Positions 8,121 through 15,633 of a DNA stretch of 28,828 nt are shown in pieces. Source of the DNA: Chloroflexota bacterium (GTDB lineage Bacteria > Chloroflexota > Anaerolineae > Anaerolineales > UBA11657); contig QWRL01000009.1 of assembly GCA_003670425.1 (NCBI GenBank), forward strand, positions 1-28,828. The letters run 5' to 3'. How positions within the stretch are numbered: the stretch's first letter is position 1; each line of letters opens with the position of its first letter. Below the pieces are notes generated by a model, which made no database searches, had not been told where the DNA came from, and saw only the letters and a program-made list of their open reading frames with translations. A program made the position numbers and the translations under genes.

Positions 8121-8678
8121 ATGATTGATGTAAATGATTTGCGCAAGGGTGTTACCTTTATATACGACGGTGGTTTGTACCGTGTGCTTGAGTACGCGCA
8201 CAATAAACCGGGCCGGGGCAACGCCACCATCCGCGTGAAAATCCGCAACCTGCGCACGGGCAGCACCATGGAGCGCACGTTCACCTCTGGCGACCGCGTC
8301 CAGAATGTGCGCCTTGATAATCGGAAGGTGCAATACCTGTATCGCGAGGGCGACTTGTATTACTTCATGGATGTGGACACCTTCGAGCAGCCGGTTATGA
8401 ACGGGAAGACGCTGGGGGATGCGCTGCCGTACCTGTTGGAGAATCTGCAGGTGGACTTGACCGAGTTTGAAGGGGAAGCGCTGGGGGTTGAGCTGCCGGT
8501 AACTGTGGACATGCTGGTGGTAGAGGCAGAAATGGCAGTGCGCGGCGACACGGCCACAGGCGTTACCAAGTCAGTCAAGACTTCCACCGGCCTGCAAGTA
8601 CAGGTGCCGGCATTTGTGAGTTCTGGCGATACCATAAGGGTTGACACGCGCACAGGCGAATACCTGACGCGCGTGTAA
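8121..8678 (+). CDS. efp: Translation elongation factor P
   Basis: EF-P binds between the P and E sites of stalled ribosomes and promotes peptide-bond formation at polyproline stretches. The 185 residues give the full three-domain protein, from MIDVNDLRKGV to the C-terminal block SGDTIRVDTRTGEYLTRV, which is close to the family signature. The tip of the domain I loop reads NKPGRGNA, placing Arg32 where Escherichia coli has the beta-lysylated Lys34. Arg at the tip is known in EarP-rhamnosylated EF-P and also in Thermus-type EF-P. No modification enzyme is encoded in the window. Several proteins here are rich in Pro-Pro runs, including the partial gene at 28.5 kb, so the factor is probably needed. 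It has its own TATAAT promoter. Confidence 0.96.
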   Translation: MIDVNDLRKGVTFIYDGGLYRVLEYAHNKPGRGNATIRVKIRNLRTGSTMERTFTSGDRVQNVRLDNRKVQYLYREGDLYYFMDVDTFEQPVMNGKTLGDALPYLLENLQVDLTEFEGEALGVELPVTVDMLVVEAEMAVRGDTATGVTKSVKTSTGLQVQVPAFVSSGDTIRVDTRTGEYLTRV

Positions 8679-8770
8679 TCCGCATTCCAGTTTTCTCCTG
8701 CCATTCCGTTGTGCGTGTTTGGCGCGGGGCGGGCGGCGCTGGTTTGCGTAAACTGAAAGATCAAGTGCCC

Positions 8771-8799
8771 TTCAAAAACTTCCTGCTTGTGCTTACAAC
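8771..8799 (+). promoter_or_regulatory. Possible promoter for the HAD-DinB gene
   Basis: TTCAAA (8771-8776), a 17-base spacer and TACAAC (8794-8799) give four of six matches in each box. The expected start of transcription is near 8806, leaving a leader of about 17 bases. The match is modest and no Shine-Dalgarno sequence is visible before the ATG at 8823. Confidence 0.3.
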
Positions 8800-8822
8800 C
8801 ATGCTGCCACGAACTTTGACCC

Positions 8823-10088
8823 ATGATTAAGGCGCTGCTGTTTGATCTGGACGGCACGCTGCTGGACCTCGATGAAAATGAGTTTGTGCGCGCTTACACG
8901 CAGCAGCTGGCGCTGCATATGGAGCCGCATTTTGCGCCGGAGCGCTTTGGCCGTGCCCTGATGTCCGGGGTGCAGGCCATGACACAAAATTTGGATGCGG
9001 CGCGCAGCCTGAAGACAGTTTTTGGCGAGCGCTTTTACGCGCAGCTGGGCACCAGCGAGGTGGAGCAGAGCGCCGAGCTGCGCCGCTTCTACAGCCAGTG
9101 CTTCCCCGCCTTGCGCACGCACAGCCGGGCGCTGCCCGCGGCGCGCACAGTGATGCAATGGGCGCAGCAAGCCGGCTTGGAGGTGGCCATTGCTACCAAT
9201 CCGCTCTTTCCGCACACCGCAGTTTCGCAGCGCCTTGAGTGGGCCGGCGTTAGCGAGGCTGAGTTCCCGTACCGTCTTGTCACTTCGTATGAGTGCGCCC
9301 ACTTTGCCAAACCAACCGCCGAGTATTGGGCGGAGGTGCTCGCGGTTTTGGGGCGCCGTCCGGCAGAGGTGTTGGTCATAGGCAACGACTACGCGCTCGA
9401 CATTGCGCCGGCGCTGCAGCTGGGCGCTACGGCTTACTGGGTTGCGCCGCCCGCACAAGCGCTGCCGCATGGCGGGCTTGCGCCGGCCGGCCAAGGCAGC
9501 CTCGCGGACTTTTTAGTGTGGGTCCGCACAGCGGGCCGGCTGGATGCAATCCCGCCTGCAAAACTTGACCCGGCGGCGCTGCTGCCCTGCCTGCGGGCAG
9601 CTCCCGCCGCGCTGCAAGCTGCCCTCTGCGTGCTGCCCGTTGCGCAATGGGCGGAACGCGGCGACCCGCATGAGTGGTCGCCGCTGGAAATTCTGTGCCA
9701 CTTGCGCGACACGGAAATTGAAGTGGTGTTGCCGCAGCAAGCGCAGGTGCTGGAAGAGCTCAATCCTTTTATTGTGCGCGAAGACATGACCCAATGGGTG
9801 CTGGAGCGCGCCTACAATTCCTCCGATCCCGAGGAAACAATGCATGCCTACATGGCGGCGCGGCAGTCCACTTATGCCCGCCTGCAGGTGCTGGCCGCCG
9901 CTGATTGGCAGCGGCCGGCGCGCCACACTGTTTTTGGGCCCACGCGGTTGTGCGAGCTGGTCTCCATCGCGGTCGAGCATGATCGCGCGCATGTCAGCCA
10001 GGTTCGCTCAACAGTGAATGCTATACTTGAACGGCATGGGGGAGTGTCGGAATTGGCAGACGAGCGTGACTTAGGATCACGTGGGTAA
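8823..10088 (+). CDS. HAD-superfamily hydrolase fused to a DinB-like domain; 3' end overlaps tRNA-Leu
   Basis: Residues 1-235 form a HAD phosphatase-like domain with the nucleophile motif LLFDLDGTLLD (Asp8, Asp10), ATNPLFP (motif II), the FAKPTAEYW lysine (motif III) and VIGNDYALDIAPA (motif IV). Residues about 245-405 form a DinB/YfiT-like four-helix bundle starting near HEWSPLEILCHLRD. Its metal-binding histidines would be His293 and the pair His386/His390 (EHDRAH). HAD domains mostly hydrolyse phosphoesters; DinB-like domains include metal-dependent thiol transferases. The substrate is unknown. The stop codon (10086-10088) lies inside the downstream tRNA gene: the last 16 codons, reading GGVSELADERDLGSRG, are tRNA sequence. 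Those residues lie beyond the last DinB helix and are probably a neutral appendage. Confidence 0.8.
   Translation: MIKALLFDLDGTLLDLDENEFVRAYTQQLALHMEPHFAPERFGRALMSGVQAMTQNLDAARSLKTVFGERFYAQLGTSEVEQSAELRRFYSQCFPALRTHSRALPAARTVMQWAQQAGLEVAIATNPLFPHTAVSQRLEWAGVSEAEFPYRLVTSYECAHFAKPTAEYWAEVLAVLGRRPAEVLVIGNDYALDIAPALQLGATAYWVAPPAQALPHGGLAPAGQGSLADFLVWVRTAGRLDAIPPAKLDPAALLPCLRAAPAALQAALCVLPVAQWAERGDPHEWSPLEILCHLRDTEIEVVLPQQAQVLEELNPFIVREDMTQWVLERAYNSSDPEETMHAYMAARQSTYARLQVLAAADWQRPARHTVFGPTRLCELVSIAVEHDRAHVSQVRSTVNAILERHGGVSELADERDLGSRG
10022..10027 (+). promoter_or_regulatory. -10 box of a tRNA promoter inside the HAD-DinB CDS
   Basis: TATACT at 10022-10027 would start transcription near 10034, four bases before the tRNA 5' end, a typical arrangement for a tRNA promoter. 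The -35 region is weak: CAGGTT at 9999-10004 has a 17-base spacer. The box lies in coding sequence for the end of the HAD-DinB protein. Confidence 0.4.
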
Positions 10089-10120
10089 TACCCGTACGGG
10101 TTCAAATCCCGTCTTCCCCA
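10038..10120 (+). tRNA. tRNA-Leu, anticodon UAG
   Basis: The class II cloverleaf folds by eye. The acceptor stem GGGGGAG pairs with CTTCCCC (one G-U pair). The D arm has TCG/CGA around a loop with TTGGCAGA. The anticodon stem CGTGA/TCACG holds the loop CTTAGGA, giving anticodon TAG at 10072-10074. A long variable arm follows (GGGT with CCC), then the T arm ACGGG-TTCAAAT-CCCGT and discriminator A at 10120. The long variable arm and A73 fit tRNA-Leu. The CCA end is not encoded (ATTA follows), so a CCA-adding enzyme is required. The first 51 bases overlap the end of the upstream CDS on the same strand. Confidence 0.95.
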
Positions 10121-10151
10121 TTACCCAGGGTCAAACAAGTTTCGCACGCTG

Positions 10152-10186
10152 TTGCACCGCTGTAGCGGTGTGCCAGCGCCATTTTT
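10152..10186 (+). terminator. Weak terminator-like hairpin after tRNA-Leu
   Basis: A 6-bp stem CACCGC/GCGGTG with loop TGTA (10155-10170), extendable by G-U pairs, is followed 11 bases later by a run of five T (10182-10186). The distance from the stem to the T-run is longer than usual, so termination here is only likely. Confidence 0.3.
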
Positions 10187-10263
10187 CCGCCCTAAATTAA
10201 CCCCCGGCTCGCAGCGCCCGCGTGTGCAATAAGCGCCCGCGCAGCTGCCTGAGAACTTGCTGA

Positions 10264-11637
10264 ATGAATATTGACACCCAAGCCGTTGAGCCCTGTCAGA
10301 TGAAGCTGACGGTGGAGATTGACGCGGAGCGCCTGCAGCGCGCCAAGCAGGCAGCCGCCCGCAAGCTTTCTGGCCGCCTGAACATTCCCGGCTTCCGCAA
10401 GGGCAAGGCGCCCTACGCAGTTGTGGTCAATCAAGTTGGCGAAGCAGCCGTTACCGAACAAGCGGTTGATGCTTTGGGCAGCGAGATTTACAAAGAAGCC
10501 CTCGAGCTGACGAACATAGAGCCTTCTGCCACGGGCGAGCTGGTGGAGATTGCGCATGATCCGCTGAAGTTCACTTTTGTTGTGCCGCTGCTGCCGCAGG
10601 TGGAGCTGGGGCCCTACCGGTCTGTGCGCGTGCAGTTTGAGCCGGCGCAAGTGCAAGACGAGGCCCTCACCGCCGCCTTGGAGCGCTTGCGCGCGGGCCA
10701 TGCCTTGCTGGAGCCAGTGGAGCGTGCGGCGATGCTGGGCGATGTGGCGACGCTTGATTTTTCCGGCGTGCTAACGGACGCCCTGCCTGAGCGCGAGGCG
10801 CAGCTGTTCAACGCCAAAGATCAGCAGGCGCTGCTGGAGACGACGGAGGACTACCCGATGCCGGGTTTTGCGAATGCAGTGGTGGGCATCAGTGCCGGCG
10901 AGACGCGCAACTTTGAGCTGGCATTCCCGGCAGATTATTCTGACGAAGGCCTGCGCAGCAAGAGTGTGCAGTGTGAGGTGACCTGCCGCGGCCTGAAGAG
11001 CCGCACGCTGCCCGCATTGGACAATGACTTTGCGGCACTGGTGGATGCCAAGTACGAGACGCTGCTGGACTTGCGCGTGGCGCTGCGCACGGAGCTGCAA
11101 CGCCAGGCAGAAGCAGAAGCGAGCAATGTGTACCAGCGCCAGGTGCTTGATGCAGTGCTGGCCGGTGCCAGCGTGCAGTTCCCGCCCGCCATGGTGCGCG
11201 AAGAAGTGGAAGACCTCGCCAAATCGCGCGACAGCTATCTGCGCTCGATGGGCATCACGCTGCCAGATTACCTGAAGACGGTGAAGAAGGACCCCGCGGA
11301 ATTTATGAAAGAGCTGGAGCCGGAAGCCCAGGAACGGCTGCGGCGCTCACTGCTGCTGGGGCAGGTGGTGAAGACTGAAAAACTTGCCGTGGACGCAGCC
11401 GGCATTGATGCGCGCATCGAGCGCATGGCGGTTGGCTACGGCGAATCGGCGGCGCGTGTGCGCCCGATTTTGGGGAGTGAGCGCGGGCGCGCGCGCATCG
11501 AGCGCGACCTGCTGGGCGAGCAAGCGCTGGAGCTGCTGGTCTCCATCGCCAAAGGAGAGAGTTTGCTGCCCGCCGCGGAAATTGCGCAAGAATCAGGCGC
11601 AGCGGCGCTCGTGGGCGGCACGCCCGGTGCTGGGTAA
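10264..11637 (+). CDS. tig: Trigger factor (ribosome-associated chaperone and prolyl isomerase)
   Basis: Trigger factor binds next to the ribosomal exit tunnel and shields nascent chains. The N-terminal ribosome-binding domain carries the signature IPGFRKGKAPY (41-51; Gly43-Phe-Arg-Lys-Gly). An FKBP-like prolyl isomerase domain follows (about 155-245, GDVATLDFSG through MPGFANAVVGISAGE). The long helical C-terminal domain includes FPPAMVREEVEDL and continues to about 425. The length (457 residues) is typical. The start ATG opens directly into the family N-terminus, although the first residues carry an unusual Cys11. clpP follows 36 bases downstream, a linkage found in many bacteria, so nascent-chain folding and proteolysis are probably co-expressed. 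Confidence 0.93.
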   Translation: MNIDTQAVEPCQMKLTVEIDAERLQRAKQAAARKLSGRLNIPGFRKGKAPYAVVVNQVGEAAVTEQAVDALGSEIYKEALELTNIEPSATGELVEIAHDPLKFTFVVPLLPQVELGPYRSVRVQFEPAQVQDEALTAALERLRAGHALLEPVERAAMLGDVATLDFSGVLTDALPEREAQLFNAKDQQALLETTEDYPMPGFANAVVGISAGETRNFELAFPADYSDEGLRSKSVQCEVTCRGLKSRTLPALDNDFAALVDAKYETLLDLRVALRTELQRQAEAEASNVYQRQVLDAVLAGASVQFPPAMVREEVEDLAKSRDSYLRSMGITLPDYLKTVKKDPAEFMKELEPEAQERLRRSLLLGQVVKTEKLAVDAAGIDARIERMAVGYGESAARVRPILGSERGRARIERDLLGEQALELLVSIAKGESLLPAAEIAQESGAAALVGGTPGAG

Positions 11638-11660
11638 ACTCCGCGGAACAAGTGCATTGC

Positions 11661-11665
11661 AGGAG
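11661..11665 (+). promoter_or_regulatory. Shine-Dalgarno site of clpP
   Basis: AGGAG lies eight bases upstream of the ATG at 11674. It is one of only a few strong Shine-Dalgarno sites in the window and fixes the clpP start. Confidence 0.7.
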
Positions 11666-11673
11666 AAAAACCA

Positions 11674-12309
11674 ATGAGTGATTATCTGATTCCGATGGTG
11701 ATTGAGACTACTGGGCGGGGCGAGCGCGCATACGACATCTATTCACTGCTGCTCAAGGAGCGGATTTTGTTTGTCGGCTCCGGCATCAACGACCATGTTG
11801 CGAATCTGATTGTGGCGCAGCTTCTGTTTCTGGATCAGCAGGATCCCGAAAAGCAGATCAACATGTACATCAACAGTCCTGGTGGTGGAATTTATGCCGG
11901 GCTGGCCGTTTACGACACCATGCAAATGGTGCGTGCACCGATTGCCACGTACGCGGTTGGAGTGACGGCATCTTTTGGCACGGTGCTGCTAACTGCCGGC
12001 CGCAAAGGCTTGCGCTATGCGCTGCCGAATGCAACCATCCATCTGCACCAGCCTTTGGGAGGTGCGCAGGGCCAGGCCTCGGACATTGAAATTCAAGCGC
12101 GTGAAATTTTGCGGCTGCGTGCCAAGCTCAACGGAATTCTGGGGCACCACACCGGCCAGGCATTGGATGTAATTGAGCGCGACACGGACCGCGATATGTG
12201 GATGGATGCCGACATGGCAATCAAGTACGGGTTGATCGATCAAGTGCTCAGCCATTCCACATTGGGCGGTGAAGATGCCAAGAAGAACGGGAGCGCGGCT
12301 GAGAAGTAG
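11674..12309 (+). CDS. clpP: ATP-dependent Clp protease proteolytic subunit
   Basis: ClpP is the serine protease that forms the tetradecameric degradation chamber served by ClpX or ClpA/C. The catalytic triad is seen as Ser100 in VTASFGTVLLTAG, His125 in IHLHQPLGGAQGQASD and Asp174 in ERDTDRDMWMDA, each three residues beyond the Escherichia coli numbering. INSPGGGIYAGLAVYDTM is the conserved substrate-strand region, and YGLIDQVL closes the family signature. The nucleophile reads Ala-Ser-Phe-Gly rather than the usual Ala-Ser-Met-Gly, a conservative variant. The length (211 residues) is normal. It follows tig closely and is closed by a strong terminator. clpX, often next in other genomes, is absent here, so the partner unfoldase must be encoded elsewhere. 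Confidence 0.96.
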   Translation: MSDYLIPMVIETTGRGERAYDIYSLLLKERILFVGSGINDHVANLIVAQLLFLDQQDPEKQINMYINSPGGGIYAGLAVYDTMQMVRAPIATYAVGVTASFGTVLLTAGRKGLRYALPNATIHLHQPLGGAQGQASDIEIQAREILRLRAKLNGILGHHTGQALDVIERDTDRDMWMDADMAIKYGLIDQVLSHSTLGGEDAKKNGSAAEK

Positions 12310-12340
12310 GCGCTGCTTGGCCGGCGACGGATTTGCGATG

Positions 12341-12374
12341 ATGGGGCGGCTCTGTGGGCGGCCCCATTTTCTTT
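12341..12374 (+). terminator. Strong intrinsic terminator after clpP
   Basis: A 7-bp stem ATGGGGC/GCCCCAT is extended inward, past one G-G mismatch, by GCTC/GGGC with a three-base loop. It is followed directly by TTTTCTTT. This is a classic rho-independent terminator, 31 bases after the clpP stop and 16 bases before the next gene. Confidence 0.85.
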
Positions 12375-12390
12375 AGAGAGGCTTGCAGAT

Positions 12391-13182
12391 ATGGATTTCA
12401 CGCGTTGGCGAAATTTAATTATTGATATGGACGGCGTGCTCTGGGAGGGCCAGACGCCGCTTCCGGGATTGCTGCCATTCTTTGCTGCTGTGCGCTCAAC
12501 CGGGCGCGCATTTGTGCTGGCCACCAACAATGCCGGCCTGACGATTGACCAATACGTGGCGCGCCTTGGAAAGCTGGGGGTTGCAGTGAGCGCTGCGGAG
12601 GTGTTGAACTCCGCCGAGGCAACCGCAGACTGGCTGATGGAGCGCGCGCCGGGCGCGCGCCTGTATGTAATTGGCGGCCCGGGGCTGCTTGATGCCCTGA
12701 CGCGGCGCGATTTTCAACTTGTGGACAGCGATGTTGATTATGTTGTGGTGGGCAAAGACTATGGCCTCACGTGGCATAAACTTGACGCAGCTGTTTTGGC
12801 AATTGGGTCTGGTGCGCAATTGGTGGGCACCAATCCGGATGTGACCTACCCGATTGAAAACGGGCTTGGCATTGGCAATGGTGCAATCCTCGCGGCGCTG
12901 ACCGCAGCCACTGGAGCGGTGCCGATTATTATTGGAAAGCCGGAGCCAATTATGTATCGACAAGCGCTGGCGCGCATGCAGTGCACAGCTGCAAGCACGC
13001 TGGCGGTTGGTGACCGGCTGGACACGGACATTCTGGGTGCCGAACGTGCCGGCATTGCCAGCGTGCTGCTGCTCTCCGGCATTGCAACCGCTGCGCAGGC
13101 GGCAGGCAGCAGCGTGCAGCCCACCGTGGTGCTGCAAGGACTTCCCGAATTGACCGCAGCATTGCTGGCTGCGCCCGGCTGA
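12391..13182 (+). CDS. HAD-superfamily class IIA phosphatase, NagD/p-nitrophenylphosphatase-like
   Basis: The 263-residue protein has the HAD motifs IIDMDGVLWEG (Asp12 nucleophile, Asp14), ATNNAG (motif II), the lysine in IIGKPEPIMYRQAL (motif III) and VGDRLDTDILGAERAG (motif IV). The order, with a class II cap between motifs II and III and the conserved TNPDVTYPIENGLGIGNGAI block, is that of the NagD/AraL/PGP subfamily. These enzymes dephosphorylate small phosphometabolites such as nucleotide monophosphates, glycerol phosphate or phosphoglycolate. The real substrate cannot be read from sequence. It starts just after the clpP terminator, so it must have its own promoter or depend on read-through. 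It is a different HAD subfamily from the one at 8.8 kb. Confidence 0.85.
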   Translation: MDFTRWRNLIIDMDGVLWEGQTPLPGLLPFFAAVRSTGRAFVLATNNAGLTIDQYVARLGKLGVAVSAAEVLNSAEATADWLMERAPGARLYVIGGPGLLDALTRRDFQLVDSDVDYVVVGKDYGLTWHKLDAAVLAIGSGAQLVGTNPDVTYPIENGLGIGNGAILAALTAATGAVPIIIGKPEPIMYRQALARMQCTAASTLAVGDRLDTDILGAERAGIASVLLLSGIATAAQAAGSSVQPTVVLQGLPELTAALLAAPG

Positions 13183-13308
13183 GTTTTCGCGCTTGGGTTT
13201 CCGGCGGCGCTTTCCAACGCGTGCGCCTGCTTTTGTGCAGCTAACTTCGGGTAATATTCACTTGGATGCGCGCTAAACGGCGCTTGTCAAACTCAAACGC
13301 GGCCGGTC

Positions 13309-14376
13309 ATGCCCCAACCAATCTTTGAACTAAGTCTGGATCAACTGCGGCAGCAGCTGGCAGCGTGGCAGCAGCCCGCCTATCGGGCTGCGCAGCTCTG
13401 GTCCGGCCTGTATTCGGATTTGCGCACCAACTTCGAGGAGTTCTCCGTCTTGCCGCGCGGCTTGCGTGCGCAACTCGCAGCCACGTACGATATTGAATGC
13501 CTGCAAATGCAAGTGGAGCGCGAATCCAAAGACGGGCACACGCGCAAGTGGCTGTTTGGATTGGCGGGCGGCGGCGAGGTGGAGACCGTGTTGATGGCGT
13601 ATGACGAGCGCATGACAGTCTGCATCTCCACGCAGGCGGGGCGCGCGGGGGGGGGCGGTTTTTGGGCCACCCGGCCGATGGGGGGGCTGCGCCACCCTGC
13701 TGCCGGCGAAATTGTGGCACAGGTGTTGTGGGCGGCGCGCAGCTTGAAGGCGGTTGGTGGGCGGCTTACCAATGTGGTGGTGATGGGCATGGGTGAGCCC
13801 TTTCACAATTACGAGGCGACGATGGCGGCGTTGGACCGGCTGCAAGACCCCGCTGGTTTGGGAATCGGTGTGCGACGCATTACGGTTTCCACAGTGGGGT
13901 TGCCGCACATGATCCGGCGCTTTGCACAGGAAGGCCGCCACGAGAAGCTGGCGGTGTCGCTGCATGCGGCCACGGATGAACTGCGCAACCGGCTTGTGCC
14001 GATCAACAAGCGCTATCCGCTGGCTGAGCTGATTGATGCGTGCCGCGAATATGTGCGTGGTGGCAATCGCCGGCTGAGCATGGAGTGGGCGTTGATTGAT
14101 GGGCAAAATGACTCCGCTGAGCAGGCGCAGCTGCTGGTGGAACTTGTGCAGGGGCTGGGCTGCCATGTGAACTTGATTCCGCTCAACCCCACCGGCGGCT
14201 ATGCCGGCCTGCGCACCGGGCGCGAAGCGGCTGACCGGTTCAAGTCTGTGCTGGACGCAGGCGGTGTGGCCTGCACCATTCGGGTGCGGCGCGGCATAGA
14301 TATTGGTGCGGGATGTGGCCAGCTGCGCACGAAGGCAGCAGGCGGCAAGGCGCGCTCCGCGCTGCTTTCGATTTAA
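13309..14376 (+). CDS. rlmN: RlmN-family rRNA/tRNA adenine-C2 methyltransferase lacking all three Fe-S cysteines
   Basis: RlmN is a radical-SAM enzyme that methylates C2 of A2503 in 23S rRNA and A37 in some tRNAs. Most of the protein is a normal RlmN: RKWLFGL, TNVVVMGMGEPFHNY, RRITVSTVGLP, KLAVSLHAATDELRN, LIPLNPTGG and GIDIGAGCGQLR. The two methyl-transfer cysteines are kept: Cys105 (VCISTQAG; E. coli Cys118) and Cys336 (E. coli Cys355). The cluster motif CxxxCxxC is lost: the three positions are Arg112, Gly116 and Trp119 (13642-13665), within GRAGGGGFWATRPMGG. No frameshift is present. As read, the protein cannot bind the [4Fe-4S] cluster by the usual ligands. Local sequence error or real inactivation are both possible. 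Confidence 0.85.
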   Translation: MPQPIFELSLDQLRQQLAAWQQPAYRAAQLWSGLYSDLRTNFEEFSVLPRGLRAQLAATYDIECLQMQVERESKDGHTRKWLFGLAGGGEVETVLMAYDERMTVCISTQAGRAGGGGFWATRPMGGLRHPAAGEIVAQVLWAARSLKAVGGRLTNVVVMGMGEPFHNYEATMAALDRLQDPAGLGIGVRRITVSTVGLPHMIRRFAQEGRHEKLAVSLHAATDELRNRLVPINKRYPLAELIDACREYVRGGNRRLSMEWALIDGQNDSAEQAQLLVELVQGLGCHVNLIPLNPTGGYAGLRTGREAADRFKSVLDAGGVACTIRVRRGIDIGAGCGQLRTKAAGGKARSALLSI

Positions 14377-14380
14377 ACCC

Positions 14381-15511
14381 ATGCGCGTGTTAAGCGTGAT
14401 TGGCACGCGCCCGGAGGCGGTAAAGATGGCGCCGGTGGTGGCGGCGCTGCAGCGCACGGCGGGCGTGCAATCGCGTGTGCTGGTTACTGCCCAACACCGC
14501 CAGCTGCTTGACCAGGTGCTGCAGCTTTTTGGCATTCAACCGGACTATGACTTGAACCTTATGCAGCCTAGCCAGTCGCCCAGTGATGTGCTGGCGCAGG
14601 TTCTGATAAATATGCGGCAGCCACTGCGGGACTTTCAACCCGATTGGGTGCTGGTGCAGGGCGACACAACCACGGTGCTGGGGGCGGGTTTGGCAGCTGC
14701 TTACGCCGGCATTGCCGTTGGGCATGTGGAAGCCGGGCTGCGCACGTACGACCGCGCCAATCCGTTCCCTGAAGAGCTGAACCGCGTGCTGGCCGACCAT
14801 CTTTCCGGAATGCACTTTGCGCCCACTGAGCTGGCGCGCGCTGCGCTGCTGCGCGAAGGCATCCCGCCCGCCAGCGTACATGTCACGGGCAATACGGTAA
14901 TTGATGCGCTGCAGTTTATTACCGGGCTGCCGGCTTCGGCCGCTGCGCAGTTGATGCTGGATGCGCTGCCAGCCGGCCGCCGGCTGATCCTGGTGACAGC
15001 GCACCGCAGAGAAAATTTTGGGGCACCGCTGCAAGGCATCATCGGCGCATTGCGGGCGCTTGCGCAGCGTGGCGATGTGCAGATTGTCTATGCGGTGCAT
15101 CCCAACCCGAGTGTGGCCGGCCCGGTGCAGGCTGCGCTGGGCGCAGTGCCCGGTATCACGCTGGCACCGGCGTTGGACTATTTAACCTTTGTGCACCTGA
15201 TGCGCCGCGCTGCATTAATCCTCACGGACTCAGGCGGGGTGCAGGAGGAGGCGCCGGGCATGGGTGTGCCGGTGCTTGTGCTGCGCAGCGTAACCGAGCG
15301 CCCGGAAGCAGTGCAGGCCGGCGCGGCGCTGCTGGTGGGTACGGACACGGCCGCCATAGTGTCTGCGGCCAGCCGCCTGCTGGATGACAGCGCTGCCTAC
15401 AAAAAAATGGCAACCGCGAGCAACCCGTTTGGGGACGGCCACGCCGGCGAGCGCATTGTGGCGCTGCTGCTGGCGGCAGGCCGCGGTGGCGCAAGCGTTG
15501 CAACCGCCTGA
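14381..15511 (+). CDS. wecB: UDP-N-acetylglucosamine 2-epimerase (non-hydrolysing)
   Basis: The enzyme interconverts UDP-GlcNAc and UDP-ManNAc, a precursor for teichoic acid linkage units, enterobacterial common antigen or other surface glycans. It has two Rossmann-like lobes (GT-B fold). Signatures are VIGTRPEAVKMAPVV at the N-terminus, VQGDTTTVLG, GHVEAGLRT, NPFPEELNRVLAD, TAHRRENFG, HPNPSVAGP, LTDSGGVQEEAP and VTERPEAV. The catalytic Asp, Glu, Glu and His of WecB match these motifs. The length of 376 residues is normal. The ATG at 14381, four bases after the rlmN stop, is preferred because it begins directly with the family N-terminus MRVLSVIGTRPE. No ManNAc dehydrogenase (wecC) or glycan cluster lies nearby, so the pathway must be completed elsewhere. 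Confidence 0.94.
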   Translation: MRVLSVIGTRPEAVKMAPVVAALQRTAGVQSRVLVTAQHRQLLDQVLQLFGIQPDYDLNLMQPSQSPSDVLAQVLINMRQPLRDFQPDWVLVQGDTTTVLGAGLAAAYAGIAVGHVEAGLRTYDRANPFPEELNRVLADHLSGMHFAPTELARAALLREGIPPASVHVTGNTVIDALQFITGLPASAAAQLMLDALPAGRRLILVTAHRRENFGAPLQGIIGALRALAQRGDVQIVYAVHPNPSVAGPVQAALGAVPGITLAPALDYLTFVHLMRRAALILTDSGGVQEEAPGMGVPVLVLRSVTERPEAVQAGAALLVGTDTAAIVSAASRLLDDSAAYKKMATASNPFGDGHAGERIVALLLAAGRGGASVATA

Positions 15512-15604
15512 GCCGCAATGTGCCCGACAAGCGGGCAGCTAGTTACGCGGCGGCGAAATTTTATGGACAGTGCAATAAACTGCGCGCGTGGGATGCCCGG
15601 CCAC

Positions 15605-15633
15605 TTGCGCGCACCACATTGTTTCGTTATACT
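15605..15633 (+). promoter_or_regulatory. Sigma-70 promoter for the Flp pilin gene
   Basis: TTGCGC (15605-15610), a 17-base spacer and TATACT (15628-15633) make one of the best promoter matches in the window. Transcription should start near 15640, giving a leader of about 40 bases before the ATG at 15681. CAGGAG at 15665-15670 serves as the Shine-Dalgarno site. Confidence 0.75.

Noticed and set aside
10121..12400. CIRCE or other heat-shock operator near tig, clpP or lon
   Set aside because: I looked for the TTAGCACTC-N9-GAGTGCTAA inverted repeat and saw no match upstream of these genes.
13621..13700. Frameshift pair as the cause of the missing RlmN cysteines
   Set aside because: Flanking codons on both sides are in the same frame and the spacing between conserved residues equals that of E. 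coli RlmN (7, 4 and 3 residues), so substitutions rather than indels explain it.
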